Origin: Ignatzschineria larvae DSM 13226
GTDB taxonomy: Bacteria; Pseudomonadota; Gammaproteobacteria; Cardiobacteriales; Wohlfahrtiimonadaceae
NCBI RefSeq assembly: GCF_038500265.1
Contig: NZ_CP150637.1
Location: 253,001 to 317,000, forward strand
Direction: 5' to 3'
Length of the DNA: 64,000 bases
Of the stretch, positions 39,466 through 49,190 are shown one piece after another. The notes beneath the pieces were generated by a model, which saw only the letters and a list, made by a program, of their open reading frames with translations, was not told where the DNA came from and did no database searches. The translations under genes were made by a program, and so were the position numbers. Position 1 is the first letter of the stretch. The number at the start of each line of letters is the position of its first letter.

Positions 39466-39903
39466 ATGGTAGAAGTGAGTTTTTATGTATTGCCCTCAAG
39501 TAGCGAAGCAACAAGAGAGAAATTACTCTTAAAAATTATTGAAAAGGCTTATCTGGCTGAAGAACCCACCTTTTTTTATAGTGATAATCGTGCATTGATT
39601 CAATCATTAGATCGTAAATTATGGGAGATTCCGCAGATTGATTTCTTACCTCACGCCATTATTGAGAGTGAGGATGATATCAATCCTCATGATTTTATCT
39701 ACCTTTCGGATCAAACTTGGACGCTTGAACCTCGCTCTCTCTTTATTAATCTTCATCATACGGTGCCTGAAGTGATCAAGATGGGGCAATATCCGCGTGT
39801 GTTTGAGGTGATTACCCAAGATCCACAAGTTTTAGAAGAGAGTCGTAATCGCTATCGTCTCTATCGTGATCTCGGTTTTTCGCTTAAAACGCATAAGTTG
39901 TAG
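39466..39903 (+). CDS. holC: DNA polymerase III chi subunit
   Basis: HolC links the clamp loader to SSB. With the ATG at 39466, preceded by AAGG, it is 145 residues (E. coli 147). The family features are VEVSFYVLPSSSEATREKLL at the start, then FFYSDNRALIQSLDRKLWEI near residue 38, FLPHAI, and INLHHTVPEVIKMGQYPRVFEVI near residue 90. It is divergent from tgt and convergent with recN; the usual partners pepA and valS are absent. Confidence 0.9.
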   Translation: MVEVSFYVLPSSSEATREKLLLKIIEKAYLAEEPTFFYSDNRALIQSLDRKLWEIPQIDFLPHAIIESEDDINPHDFIYLSDQTWTLEPRSLFINLHHTVPEVIKMGQYPRVFEVITQDPQVLEESRNRYRLYRDLGFSLKTHKL

Positions 39904-39959
39904 AGATGTTAAGCAGATGAAAAGCAAGACGGCAATAGAAACAGAATATTGCACAATAT

Positions 39960-41633
39960 CTACGCTGCCGGTCGATTATGTTCGATCATCTCTTTAGCGT
40001 GTTCAAAGGTGGCTTCGGTCAGTTTTACGCCGCCGAGCATTCTCGCAATCTCTTGAATTCGGCCTTTCTCATCAAGCGATCGAATAGCCGTGGTTGTGCT
40101 GTTTTCCCCTTTGGTTTTAGCAACGACAAAGTGATGATGGCCAAAGCTCGCCACTTGAGGGAGATGGGTCACACAGAAGACTTGGCGACCGATACTTAAT
40201 TCTTGAAGATAACGACCGATCATCTCAGCCACAGCACCGCCCACACCGGTATCTACTTCGTCGAAGATCAGGGTTGGGAGCGATGAGCGCATACTGAGAA
40301 TGACAGAGATGGCTAAGCTAATTCGCGCTAATTCACCCCCGGAAGCCACTTTGCCGAGCGGTTGAAGCGGTTGGCCAGGGTTGGCTGAAACCCTAAATTC
40401 CACCGCCTCATTCCCATAAGGATGATAGGGCGTATTCGATTGCAGATGAATGGCAAACTGCCCGCCTTCCATTGCTAATCCTTGCATTGATTCAGTAATT
40501 TTAAGATCAAGCTCTTCGATTGCTTCTTGGCGTTGACGACTAATTTCATCGGCCATTTTTTGCCATTCAATACGCATTACGGCAATTTTAGCTTCAAGCT
40601 CTGCGATCTCTTCTTCAGAGACATCTTGCGATTTGAGTTCTTGCTCAAGCTCTTGCTGTTTTTGTAGTAGATTTTCAGGGTCAATACGATGTTTACGAGC
40701 TAAGCTATTGAGCGCTTGCATTCTGCTATCAATCTGCCGGAGCTCTTCCATATCAAAGCTCTCGTGATCAAGCTTTCCGGTCAATTCATTCTCTGATTCT
40801 GAGCAGAGAATCAGCGCATTATTGATCATTTCACTAATATCTTTAATGCTCGGATCAAAATTCTCTAAACTTTGCAACGATTGTGCTAATTGCCCTAACT
40901 GCCGGGTAATACCATATTCATCGTGATTGAGATATTGAATCGCTTCTTCGATCGCCGAGATACGCATCTCAAAGTTATTGAGTTGATTAAAGCGGGTATT
41001 GATCGTTTCCCACTCGCCTTCTTGTGGCGCGATATTATTAAATTCAGCTAATTGAAACTTCAGGAAATTGATTCGATCTTGTGTGCTCTCATCGCGATTC
41101 TTCAGGTCGCTAAGCTTCTGCTCACGATCTTGTAAGTTGCGAGTAAATGTTGCTAATTCATTCACCTCATCTAAGCAACCGGCATATTGATCTACTAAAT
41201 GTCGCTGTGCATTCGCGCGGGTTAAAGATTGATGGGCGTGTTGCCCGTGGATATCGACTAAGCGCTCACCCAAATTTTTGAGCGCCTGTAGAGGCATTGC
41301 TCGACCATTAATAAAACCTCGAGAGCGACCATTATTACTGATTACGCGCCGTAAAATACAGAGCTCTTCATCAAAACCGATAGCATTGTCGGTTAACCAC
41401 GCTTTTGCTCTTGGAATACGAGAGATGTCAAAAGTTGCAATCACTTCGCCTTGGCTTCGACCTTGATAGATCATCGATGCATCTGCTTTTCCACCTAGAA
41501 CAATTGAGAGCGCATCCACCGTGAGCGATTTCCCGGCACCCGTTTCCCCGCTAATGACAGTTAAATTAGGCGAGAAATCGAGTTGTAGTTCTTCAATAAT
41601 GGCAAAGTTTTTGACATAGAGATCGATTAACAT
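39960..41633 (-). CDS. recN: DNA repair protein RecN
   Basis: RecN is an SMC-like ATPase in double-strand break repair. The 557-residue product (E. coli 553) starts MLIDLYVKNFAIIEELQLDF, has Walker A GETGAGKS at residues 29-36 and DIHGQHAHQSL near residue 135. A central coiled coil spans about 150-370, and the C-terminal part has ASGGELARISLAISVIL and Walker B TLIFDEVDTGVGG. It stands alone on the minus strand. No LexA box was recognised in the 160 AT-rich bases upstream. Confidence 0.96.
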   Translation of the reverse strand: MLIDLYVKNFAIIEELQLDFSPNLTVISGETGAGKSLTVDALSIVLGGKADASMIYQGRSQGEVIATFDISRIPRAKAWLTDNAIGFDEELCILRRVISNNGRSRGFINGRAMPLQALKNLGERLVDIHGQHAHQSLTRANAQRHLVDQYAGCLDEVNELATFTRNLQDREQKLSDLKNRDESTQDRINFLKFQLAEFNNIAPQEGEWETINTRFNQLNNFEMRISAIEEAIQYLNHDEYGITRQLGQLAQSLQSLENFDPSIKDISEMINNALILCSESENELTGKLDHESFDMEELRQIDSRMQALNSLARKHRIDPENLLQKQQELEQELKSQDVSEEEIAELEAKIAVMRIEWQKMADEISRQRQEAIEELDLKITESMQGLAMEGGQFAIHLQSNTPYHPYGNEAVEFRVSANPGQPLQPLGKVASGGELARISLAISVILSMRSSLPTLIFDEVDTGVGGAVAEMIGRYLQELSIGRQVFCVTHLPQVASFGHHHFVVAKTKGENSTTTAIRSLDEKGRIQEIARMLGGVKLTEATFEHAKEMIEHNRPAA

Positions 41634-41794
41634 TGAAAGCCTCGTGCTTTGGAATAGGTTAATAATTCCTAAAGTTAGTATAGAATCCCTAAAGAGCGGG
41701 ATCTTAAATCATTGACTCTATTTATAATACATTTTTGCAATATTTTAAATCTTTTTTGTAATATTTTTATGAAAGAATCAAATCGAGATTATCT

Positions 41795-42025
41795 TTATTG
41801 AGCTGATTGCGAGGCAATGATTTGTGGAATCAGTTCATCTAGTGCGAGCGGACTTTTATAGATCTGACCCTGCCATTCAATCACCGGGATAAACCAACCA
41901 TAAGCGTCAATCAAGGTATCATCCTCTGAAATATCGATATATTGATAGGGAATGCCGGCTGCTTGTAAGCGATCTTCCACCGCTTCACACAGTTGGCAAT
42001 CGAGGGTGCTATAGAGTGTAATCAT
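41795..42025 (-). CDS. Glutaredoxin-like protein (DUF836 type)
   Basis: The 76-residue thioredoxin-fold protein has the motif STLDCQLCEAVEDRLQ with a C-x2-C pair at residues 10 and 13. This is followed by YIDISEDDTLIDAYGWFIPVI, which includes the cis-proline region. It resembles the small glutaredoxin-like family often next to unrelated genes. It starts 51 bp after the SBF/ACR3-type permease on the same strand and is probably co-transcribed. A role in thiol redox is expected; a link to arsenate reduction is only speculation. Confidence 0.8.
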   Translation of the reverse strand: MITLYSTLDCQLCEAVEDRLQAAGIPYQYIDISEDDTLIDAYGWFIPVIEWQGQIYKSPLALDELIPQIIASQSAQ

Positions 42026-42076
42026 AAAGATCCTGCTTTTTTACCGAAATAAGTGTTAGTGAATATTGAATGGATA

Positions 42077-43027
42077 TTAATGAATTTTAGGCGTGATTTG
42101 AGTATAAACGAGCTCGCCAATCAGTTCCACTAAGGTTTGTGTCACAATAGTGGCTGCGACTAAGCCTTGTATCGCCGGCGGAAGCGCAAAGGCAAAGGGG
42201 AGTACGGCAAGGGAATTGCGAGTACCACTACTATAGATCAGTGTGCGAATCTGAATTGCCGGAAGCTTGCGCCATTTTCCAAGCCCATAGGAGATCAAAG
42301 CCGTGAGAACCATAAAGCTAATATAGATGGGGATCAGTTGGATTAGAAGCGTTCGATTTTGCCAAATCAGTGGCATTTGCGTGGCGATAATGAGGAATAG
42401 CACAAGCGCCATTAGCGGGACAGGGAGCCAAGCGGATGATTGATGGAGTTTTGCCCCCAATGGAGATTTTTGTGCCCACCATTGCAGTAACAAGGCAAAG
42501 ATAAAGGGTAAAACGATCATATAAACAAATGTTTCAATGAGGGGTTGAATCGCCAAAATTGAGAGAATTTCACTGCCTAAAAAGAGAGATAGATAGAGTG
42601 GTAGAAGAATAATTTGGGTAATAAATAAGAGCGGGGTTGCGCTGAGCATTAAGCTTGCATCCCCTTTACCGAGCTTGGTAAAGACCACGACATAATCAAT
42701 ACAAGGTGTGAGGAGTACGAGTAATATCCCGATGATCAATGTCGTATCCGGCATCAATATTTTTAGTAAACCCCAAACAATGAGCGGAACCGCAATATAG
42801 TTGCTGATAAGTAGTAGTAGGAAGAAACGCCGTGCTTTTAATGATTCTTGCCATTGAAGAAAAGGAATCTGAGCAAACATCGCAAACATCAATCCCGCTA
42901 ATGCCGGCGTAATCGCTACTTGTAAATGGTTTTGTAGTTGAGGCGAAATCCATTGGGCGAATATAATCGCAACCACAATAGTCACGGCATAGATCAGGGT
43001 TTGTCGCTCTTCGATTTTTTCTAACAT
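42077..43027 (-). CDS. SBF/ACR3-type membrane transporter (putative arsenite or organic-anion permease)
   Basis: The 316-residue protein is highly hydrophobic, with about ten helices. It has the segment LTPCIDYVVVFTKLGKGDAS near residue 104. Its cysteine and position recall the Cys-containing helix 4 motif of ACR3 arsenite exporters, within the bile-acid:sodium symporter fold. IYSSGTRNSLAVLPFAFALP near residue 263 resembles the conserved late motif. No arsR or arsC is adjacent. Substrate assignment is uncertain, and a simple sodium symporter is possible. Confidence 0.7.
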   Translation of the reverse strand: MLEKIEERQTLIYAVTIVVAIIFAQWISPQLQNHLQVAITPALAGLMFAMFAQIPFLQWQESLKARRFFLLLLISNYIAVPLIVWGLLKILMPDTTLIIGILLVLLTPCIDYVVVFTKLGKGDASLMLSATPLLFITQIILLPLYLSLFLGSEILSILAIQPLIETFVYMIVLPFIFALLLQWWAQKSPLGAKLHQSSAWLPVPLMALVLFLIIATQMPLIWQNRTLLIQLIPIYISFMVLTALISYGLGKWRKLPAIQIRTLIYSSGTRNSLAVLPFAFALPPAIQGLVAATIVTQTLVELIGELVYTQITPKIH

Positions 43028-43360
43028 CTAATATTTCCTTCAGTGGCATCTATTATGATCCCATTCATTAAGAGGTTTATAAAATCATCTTTTGCTGAGT
43101 GATATTTTTGAATATTATTGAGTGTTTAACGCAGAAACGGAAGTGTTTTGTAACTATTTGGTAAATCAAGTGAAATAGTTGCATTATAAATGGGGAGAGT
43201 AATAACAGATCTGCGTATTAAATCGGCTTCGGGTATAATTGGCAAAAATTATGAAAAAATGATTCAACTTTGTCGATCATTGGATTTTGCAGAATGATGG
43301 CTATTATATATGGTCAAACATTGCGACAGATAGGATCAAACAATCAAAAGGATTCTCAAG
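43028..43360. other. Divergent intergenic region upstream of kdsD
   Basis: This 333 bp region has no credible reading frame and no strong hairpin. It should hold the promoters of kdsD and of the SBF-type gene. A TATAAT hexamer at 43234-43239 is a candidate -10 for kdsD without a clear -35. Confidence 0.4.
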
Positions 43361-44335
43361 ATGAATGAGTCAGCACAAGATTATATTGCTAGCGCTAAGG
43401 AAGTATTAACTATTGAAGCGGATGCCGTATTAAAACTGCAATCACAGATTGATGCTAATTTTATTGCGATCTGTGAATTGTTAAAAAATTGCAAAGGTCG
43501 CGTAGTTGTCAGCGGAATGGGGAAATCAGGGCATATTGGTAGTAAAATTGCCGCAACTTTAGCAAGTACCGGTACACCGGCGTTTTTTGTACACCCTGCG
43601 GAAGCAAGCCACGGAGATTTAGGAATGTTAACGCCGGAAGATGTGGTGCTTGCGCTCTCAAATTCGGGGGAAACCGATGAGATTATTGCCATTTTACCGA
43701 TTATTGCCCGTCGTAATATCCCCCTTATTGCCTTAACTGGGAATGAGGCTTCAACACTGGCGAAGATGGCGGATTTTCATCTATTAGTCCGTGTTGAGAA
43801 AGAGGCTTGTCCACTGAATTTAGCCCCTACAGCGAGTACTACGGCGGCGCTTGCAATGGGAGATGCGATTGCAGTCACACTCTTAGAGATGCGTGGGTTT
43901 ACTTCAGAAGACTTTGCTTTTTCACATCCTGGCGGGAAATTAGGGCGACGCTTGCTATTACGGGTTGCAGATATTATGGCACCTTTAACGGAGCTTGCCG
44001 CCTTACCTGCTAATACAACTTTGACCGATACCTTATTGGCAATGACACAAAAGCCACTCGGGGCTGCGGTGGCAATGGATGATGAGGGGATGTTGCAAGG
44101 CATCTTCACAGAGGGGGATCTGCGCCGTTCATTGATGACAGGACGAGATATTCACGATTTAACATTGGCTGATTGTATGACGGTAGCGCCCTTTAAGGTC
44201 GCGCCGGATGCGCTTGCGGTAGATGCGGTACACCTGATGGAAACAAAGCGCATTACTGCGCTGCCAGTTGTGGAGAATGGCAAGGTGTTGGGGCTGATTA
44301 ATATGCATCATCTATTACAAGCAAGAGTGATTTAA
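43361..44335 (+). CDS. kdsD: Arabinose-5-phosphate isomerase
   Basis: KdsD converts ribulose-5-phosphate to arabinose-5-phosphate for KDO and thus LPS synthesis. The 324-residue product has an N-terminal SIS domain with VVSGMGKSGHIGSKIAATLAS near residue 48 and HPAEASHGDLGM near residue 78. Two CBS domains follow (MAPLTELAALPANTTL and MTVAPFKVAPDAL to LINMHHLLQARVI). It is not in an lpt-kdsC cluster here but is followed 16 bp later by rep. Confidence 0.95.
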   Translation: MNESAQDYIASAKEVLTIEADAVLKLQSQIDANFIAICELLKNCKGRVVVSGMGKSGHIGSKIAATLASTGTPAFFVHPAEASHGDLGMLTPEDVVLALSNSGETDEIIAILPIIARRNIPLIALTGNEASTLAKMADFHLLVRVEKEACPLNLAPTASTTAALAMGDAIAVTLLEMRGFTSEDFAFSHPGGKLGRRLLLRVADIMAPLTELAALPANTTLTDTLLAMTQKPLGAAVAMDDEGMLQGIFTEGDLRRSLMTGRDIHDLTLADCMTVAPFKVAPDALAVDAVHLMETKRITALPVVENGKVLGLINMHHLLQARVI

Positions 44336-44351
44336 CGCTGTGGGAAGATTA

Positions 44352-46325
44352 ATGCTCAATCCGGAGCAAGCGAGTGCCGTGAATCATATTCATACGCCTC
44401 TGCTGGTGCTCGCCGGCGCAGGTTCTGGTAAAACGCGGGTCATTACGGAGAAGATTAAGTATCTTGTGCAGAAAGAGTTTTACGATCCTCGCTCCATCTA
44501 TGCGGTTACCTTTACGAATAAAGCCGCTAAAGAGATGGCGGATCGTTTAGGGCAAACGCTTGGTTATTCTCAAGGAAAAAAGGTACGGGTTTCCACGTTT
44601 CATACACTTGGGTTATCGATTTTAAAACGGCACGGCTCACATTTAGGGCTTCGTAAGGGCTTTACGATCTATGATCAAAAAGATACGTTGCAATTGATGG
44701 ATTCACTATTGGAGGGCGGTCTTGATACCGCTAAATTAGCACTCGATCGCATTTCGATGTGGAAAAATGATATGCGAACGTTCGACTCTTTGAAAGCGGC
44801 CGCAGCAGATGAGTTTGAGATACGGTTAGTTGAACTTTATGAGACTTATCAAGCACAGCTACTCTCTTATAATGCCATTGATTTTGATGATCTAATTCTG
44901 CTGCCAATGCAGTTACTGCAGCAGTTTCCGGAAGTAAGAGATTATTGGCAACAAGCCATTCGCTATATGTTGGTGGATGAATATCAAGATACGAATCTAT
45001 GCCAATATGAATTGGTTAAACTCTTAATCGGCCCTGGGCGGCATTTAACGGTTGTGGGGGATGATGACCAGTCGATCTATGCTTGGCGCGGGGCGCGTCC
45101 TGAGAATTTGCATCAACTTAAAGTCGATTTTCCGGATTTAACACTCATTAAATTGGAGCAAAATTATCGCTCTACTGGTCATATTCTACAAGCCGCAAAT
45201 CACGTGATTGCGATCAATCCGCATCTCTATGAGAAAGCCCTCTGGTCTAATCTTGGAGAGGGCGAGAAGATCGCCATTCGTGAATTTAAAAGTGCCGAGG
45301 CGGAAGCGGAATATGTGGCAACGACGATTGCCCACGATACGATGTTACACGGCAAAGATTATACTCAATATGCGGTGCTTTACCGGGGGAATCATCAAGC
45401 GCGTATTTTCGAGATGGCCCTAAGAATGCGAGGCATTCCGGTGAAAGTTGTGGGGGGGACGAGCTTTTTTCAGCAACCTGAGATTAAAGATCTGCTCTCT
45501 TATCTTAAGCTCATTATGAATCCTGAAGATAATCCTTCGTTACTGCGGATTATCAATATCCCTAAGCGGGAGATTGGTGCAGTAACCCTCAAAAAAATCA
45601 CTGAATTTGCTCAAACGCATCAGCTTACGCTTTTTGAAGCGTTAGAACATCCTCATTTAAGCAGCTTTGTGGGTAAGAATGCCCAAAAATGCGCCACTTT
45701 TGCCCACACGATTCGAGGGCTTGCGAAATATGAGATGGATGTAGAGAATCTCTTCGATAAATTAATTCACGCTATTGGCTATGAGAATTATCTTCGGGAG
45801 CAATCTACTTCGCCGAAAGCATTTGAACGGAAGATGAATAGCGTCAATGCATTACGGGAATGGTTTGCCGGAGAGCGGGGCGCGTTATCGGATATCTTAT
45901 CGCATTTAACCTTAATTTCTATCTTAGAGAATCAGAGTGAAGAGAAGGAGGAGAATGCGGTAACCTTAATGACGCTACATAGTGCTAAGGGCTTGGAATT
46001 TCCTTATGTCTTTATGGTAGGCTTAGAGGAAGATATTTTACCGCATCGTAATAGTATCGATAATGATATGGTCGAAGAGGAGCGCCGACTCTTTTATGTC
46101 GGGGTGACAAGAGCAAGAGCAAAACTCGATATCACATTCTGCCGGCAACGTAAGCGTTATGGCGAATGGGAGTCTTGTAAACCGAGCCGTTTCTTAGAAG
46201 AGCTACCTGAGGGAAATATTATCTGGCATAATCGAGATAAAGGCCCGTCAAAAGAGGAGATGCGACAAAATACTGCGCAAACTTTAGCGGGCTTACAGGC
46301 GATGCTCAATAACTTAGAGCGGTAA
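44352..46325 (+). CDS. rep: ATP-dependent DNA helicase Rep
   Basis: Rep is a 3'-5' superfamily 1A helicase that helps forks pass protein barriers. The ATG at 44352 gives 657 residues (E. coli 673), starting MLNPEQASAV as in Rep. Walker A is AGAGSGKT at residues 21-28. Motif II is LVDEYQDTN near residue 212, with VVGDDDQSIYAWRGA, motif V TLMTLHSAKGLEFP near residue 540 and VGVTRARAKL. The length and start exclude UvrD. A GTG at 44340 is less likely. Confidence 0.93.
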   Translation: MLNPEQASAVNHIHTPLLVLAGAGSGKTRVITEKIKYLVQKEFYDPRSIYAVTFTNKAAKEMADRLGQTLGYSQGKKVRVSTFHTLGLSILKRHGSHLGLRKGFTIYDQKDTLQLMDSLLEGGLDTAKLALDRISMWKNDMRTFDSLKAAAADEFEIRLVELYETYQAQLLSYNAIDFDDLILLPMQLLQQFPEVRDYWQQAIRYMLVDEYQDTNLCQYELVKLLIGPGRHLTVVGDDDQSIYAWRGARPENLHQLKVDFPDLTLIKLEQNYRSTGHILQAANHVIAINPHLYEKALWSNLGEGEKIAIREFKSAEAEAEYVATTIAHDTMLHGKDYTQYAVLYRGNHQARIFEMALRMRGIPVKVVGGTSFFQQPEIKDLLSYLKLIMNPEDNPSLLRIINIPKREIGAVTLKKITEFAQTHQLTLFEALEHPHLSSFVGKNAQKCATFAHTIRGLAKYEMDVENLFDKLIHAIGYENYLREQSTSPKAFERKMNSVNALREWFAGERGALSDILSHLTLISILENQSEEKEENAVTLMTLHSAKGLEFPYVFMVGLEEDILPHRNSIDNDMVEEERRLFYVGVTRARAKLDITFCRQRKRYGEWESCKPSRFLEELPEGNIIWHNRDKGPSKEEMRQNTAQTLAGLQAMLNNLER

Positions 46326-46447
46326 AATTGGAGCGAATCGAGAGCGTTCTATTGTGAATAATTCTATCGCGGATAGGGCTATCGTTTCTAAAGGTCAGTC
46401 TAGAAACTAACGATATTAGCAATAGTAGAGAATAGTGAGGGGAGAGA

Positions 46448-47350
46448 ATGGCAGAGATAAGCACAATGAGAAAGGGGGATAGATGCAAGTCCCTGACTGC
46501 TACTGATTCCACTATGAATTATTCTACTGATCCTGATCATCATTCTGCAGAGGGTCGATCTAGGGCATTATGGCGCTCTTTAAGTGTAGGGCGATATAGT
46601 CTTTATAATCTCTTGCTACTGTTGGTGATGGGATTGACAATCCTCGCAATTACTTACGGTTTCTACCGATTTCTACAAGCGAAATTACCATTAGGCGCAT
46701 CGATAGAATCTATCGGAATGAGGGAAATCTTAGCGCTTTTAACGCAATTTTTTCAGCTGAAATATTTATGGGCGGGGCTCTTTCTGATTTTTGCCCTTTG
46801 TTGGAGTTATCTCTATCTCTGCCGTATTAAAGCGACGATATTGCCTACTTCATTAGGCGCACTACTGTTACTGCTCTTTTATGGGCTCTTAATTTACCTA
46901 GGATATCGGATCTATCTTGCTTTTCAGGGCAGTTCACTGCTATTATTTTCGGCAAAATTGAAACAATTTATCAAAGCGCCCACAGAGATCCGTTTTGAAC
47001 AGCTCATTCCGCCAGCGTGGATTGCGCTATTACAACAGAAGATCTATCTCAATCTTTTATTAGGGGGCTATATGTTGTTATGGCTCTCGGCATTGCTGCT
47101 TCCAAAACGATCAGATGATCGATCGCAAGTAGTTAGCTCATCAGTTCTAGCATCATCAGTTTCAGCATTATCGGCCTCGAAATCGGTGAGTTATCAATTC
47201 ATCAAATATAGTGCAATAGGGCTCTTACTGCTATTTTGTGCTTTCACCTTTTACGGTGCGATAAAGGTGATGCTGTACTCAATTCCAATGGAATACTTTA
47301 CCCATTATGACCATTTCTTAGAGTTCATTGCGCCACTACGAGGGCGATAG
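46448..47350 (+). CDS. Unrecognised five-helix membrane protein of the cobalamin-uptake locus
   Basis: I do not recognise a family. The 300-residue protein has a hydrophilic N-terminus of about 50 residues and helices at about 53-75, 105-124, 131-157, 199-219 and 254-275. A Ser/Ala-rich linker (about 228-248) comes before the last helix. AGTGAGGGG before the ATG is a strong ribosome binding site. It ends 1 bp before the TonB-like gene, so the two are translationally coupled. It does not look like ExbB or TolQ, although its position next to a TonB-like protein invites the idea that it replaces or assists them. Confidence 0.85.
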   Translation: MAEISTMRKGDRCKSLTATDSTMNYSTDPDHHSAEGRSRALWRSLSVGRYSLYNLLLLLVMGLTILAITYGFYRFLQAKLPLGASIESIGMREILALLTQFFQLKYLWAGLFLIFALCWSYLYLCRIKATILPTSLGALLLLLFYGLLIYLGYRIYLAFQGSSLLLFSAKLKQFIKAPTEIRFEQLIPPAWIALLQQKIYLNLLLGGYMLLWLSALLLPKRSDDRSQVVSSSVLASSVSALSASKSVSYQFIKYSAIGLLLLFCAFTFYGAIKVMLYSIPMEYFTHYDHFLEFIAPLRGR

Positions 47351-47351
47351 A

Positions 47352-48302
47352 ATGCATCGGGGAATGGTGATAATTGCATTGATCGCATCCATAACCTTAA
47401 ACGGTGGCGTACTGTGGTATATCTGGCGCAATGCACCAATTTTATTCACGCTATCCTCGAGTAATGCCGGTGCGATGCAGTATCACCCGGAGTATCTTCT
47501 TGTACAGATGCTCACTGCTGAGGGTGCGGATCAAGCGGAAGCGCAAGGGGAGAAGATGGTAGCCGATGCGGATCGATCAGATGAGCAACATAGATCAGAT
47601 AAAATCAACAAAAGAGAGAAAGCAAAATTAGAGGATCAATCGCTGATATCGACTGATAATCAGGAGCTATCCACACCACAATCTCAATCTGATCCTGCAA
47701 TAACGATGATCAGTACAGAGAGTGATATCAACAATGAGGATAGAGTTCAGGTGGTAAAATATGAAGAACTCTTAGTAACACCTGATGCCGAGAATAATCA
47801 ACAATCGAAGCAAGATCAATTATCGCAAGCGCTAGCGGATCAGTCGCGAAAGGAAGAGAAACCCATTACTGAATCTGCAACAACAGCACCTCTAAAACCG
47901 ACTTCGAAATCTATTTCAAAACCGACACAATCGCCGGCACAATCAAAAAACTCAGGAGAACTGAAAGCTGGTCGCCGAGAGGGGAGTGGTGATATTAATT
48001 CAATGAGTGCAGCGCCGGTACAAGGGGATCCTTTAGCAGATCGATTAACGGGTGGTATTCACCGTTCGATTCAAGGATGTTATCCTGAAGCTTCAAAGCG
48101 CCGGGGCGAGGAGGGTGTTGTCTATATTCGTTTGCAACGTCAAGGAGATCGCATTGTCCCCCAATTAGAAGAGAGCTCAGGGTTTCCACGATTAGATCGC
48201 TGTGCGCTTGAGTCTGTGAGTAAGGCGGTTCAATCATTGCCGGCAACACAAATTCCGGCGCAAGGGCTTCGTTTGAAGCCCATTCGATTTCAATTGCGCT
48301 AA
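47352..48302 (+). CDS. TonB-like energy-transducing protein
   Basis: A 316-residue protein with one N-terminal helix (about 5-25). A long hydrophilic Gln/Ser/Lys/Glu-rich spacer contains a short KPT/KPTQSPAQ stretch. The C-terminal domain of about 90 residues is TonB-like (GCYPEASKRRGEEGVVYIRLQ, then LDRCALESVSKAVQSLP). The membrane helix has S13 and N17 where E. coli TonB has S16 and H20. The ATG at 47352 with GAGGG upstream is chosen over a TTG at 47328. It probably energises the receptor at 50586. Confidence 0.85.
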   Translation: MHRGMVIIALIASITLNGGVLWYIWRNAPILFTLSSSNAGAMQYHPEYLLVQMLTAEGADQAEAQGEKMVADADRSDEQHRSDKINKREKAKLEDQSLISTDNQELSTPQSQSDPAITMISTESDINNEDRVQVVKYEELLVTPDAENNQQSKQDQLSQALADQSRKEEKPITESATTAPLKPTSKSISKPTQSPAQSKNSGELKAGRREGSGDINSMSAAPVQGDPLADRLTGGIHRSIQGCYPEASKRRGEEGVVYIRLQRQGDRIVPQLEESSGFPRLDRCALESVSKAVQSLPATQIPAQGLRLKPIRFQLR

Positions 48303-48434
48303 GAAAATTGGGAAAGCCGTTTGAATCATAATGTTTTTGAACCGATCCATTGCAACAATTTATTGCAACCATTCATTGAACAGATAATATTGAAGAGATC
48401 ATTTCATTCATCGTTGAGAGAAAAAGGGGCATAG

Positions 48435-49178
48435 ATGCCATTCGCTTTAGAGGTTGAGAATCTACAAGTCGTGTTATCAACGGGTCAAGCTGTGTTACAG
48501 ATTCCGGCGCTATCGATCCCGAAAGGAGCAAGAGTTGCGATTATTGGGGCGAATGGTTCTGGGAAAAGCACCTTGTTGCGTGCACTTGCCGGCTTAATCC
48601 CGGCAGGGTTTGATCGTTATCAGCTCAATCATCAATCCTTTGAGTCGATGACATTGCTTCAACGAGCACGATTTCTCAGTTATATCGGTCAACAACAGCA
48701 ACCGGCCGAGGGAACAACCGCTTGGGAATGGTGCTTATTAAGCCGATATCCTTACGCCACTTCGGCATTAGAGAATCGGCAAATTATTGAACAAGCATTA
48801 CTGATGAGCGGCGCTTTGGAGTTTGCGGATCGCACTTTAGAGAGTTTAAGTGGTGGAGAGCAGCAACGGGTCTATATGGCAGGGGCCATTGCACAAGAGA
48901 CGCCGGTGATCTTTTTAGATGAAGTCAATGCCGCTTTAGATCCCAAATACCGAGAAGCCTTTAATCAATTATTGGCGCAATTGACAGATAAAACAATTCT
49001 CTCAATCACTCACGACCTCAATGGCTTAATGCAATATACCCATATTTTGGCATTAAAAGGGGGGGAAATGGTGGCTTTTGGCGAACGGTCTTCCACCTTA
49101 AATAGAGTGCTTCTTTCGCATCTTTTTGATTATGCTTTTACAGCGCTCGATCACGATGGCGTTACCCGCTACTTTTAA
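48435..49178 (+). CDS. Cobalamin/iron-chelate ABC transporter ATPase (BtuD-like)
   Basis: The 247-residue ATPase has Walker A GANGSGKST at residues 38-46, the LSSGG-type signature SLSGGEQQRVYMAGAI, Walker B VIFLDEVNAALD and the H-loop SITHD. The Q-loop region QQQQPAEGTTAWEW is of the BtuD/FecE/FhuC group. It is 12 bp before the permease gene, forming a BtuCD pair. The cobalamin assignment rests on the riboswitch, receptor and binding-protein genes that follow. Confidence 0.87.
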   Translation: MPFALEVENLQVVLSTGQAVLQIPALSIPKGARVAIIGANGSGKSTLLRALAGLIPAGFDRYQLNHQSFESMTLLQRARFLSYIGQQQQPAEGTTAWEWCLLSRYPYATSALENRQIIEQALLMSGALEFADRTLESLSGGEQQRVYMAGAIAQETPVIFLDEVNAALDPKYREAFNQLLAQLTDKTILSITHDLNGLMQYTHILALKGGEMVAFGERSSTLNRVLLSHLFDYAFTALDHDGVTRYF

Positions 49179-49190
49179 AGGATCTCATCT

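Noticed and set aside
46448-47350. Assigning this protein as ExbB
   Set aside because: ExbB/TolQ has three helices with a large cytoplasmic loop and conserved Glu and Thr/Pro-containing helix motifs. This protein has five helices and none of these motifs.
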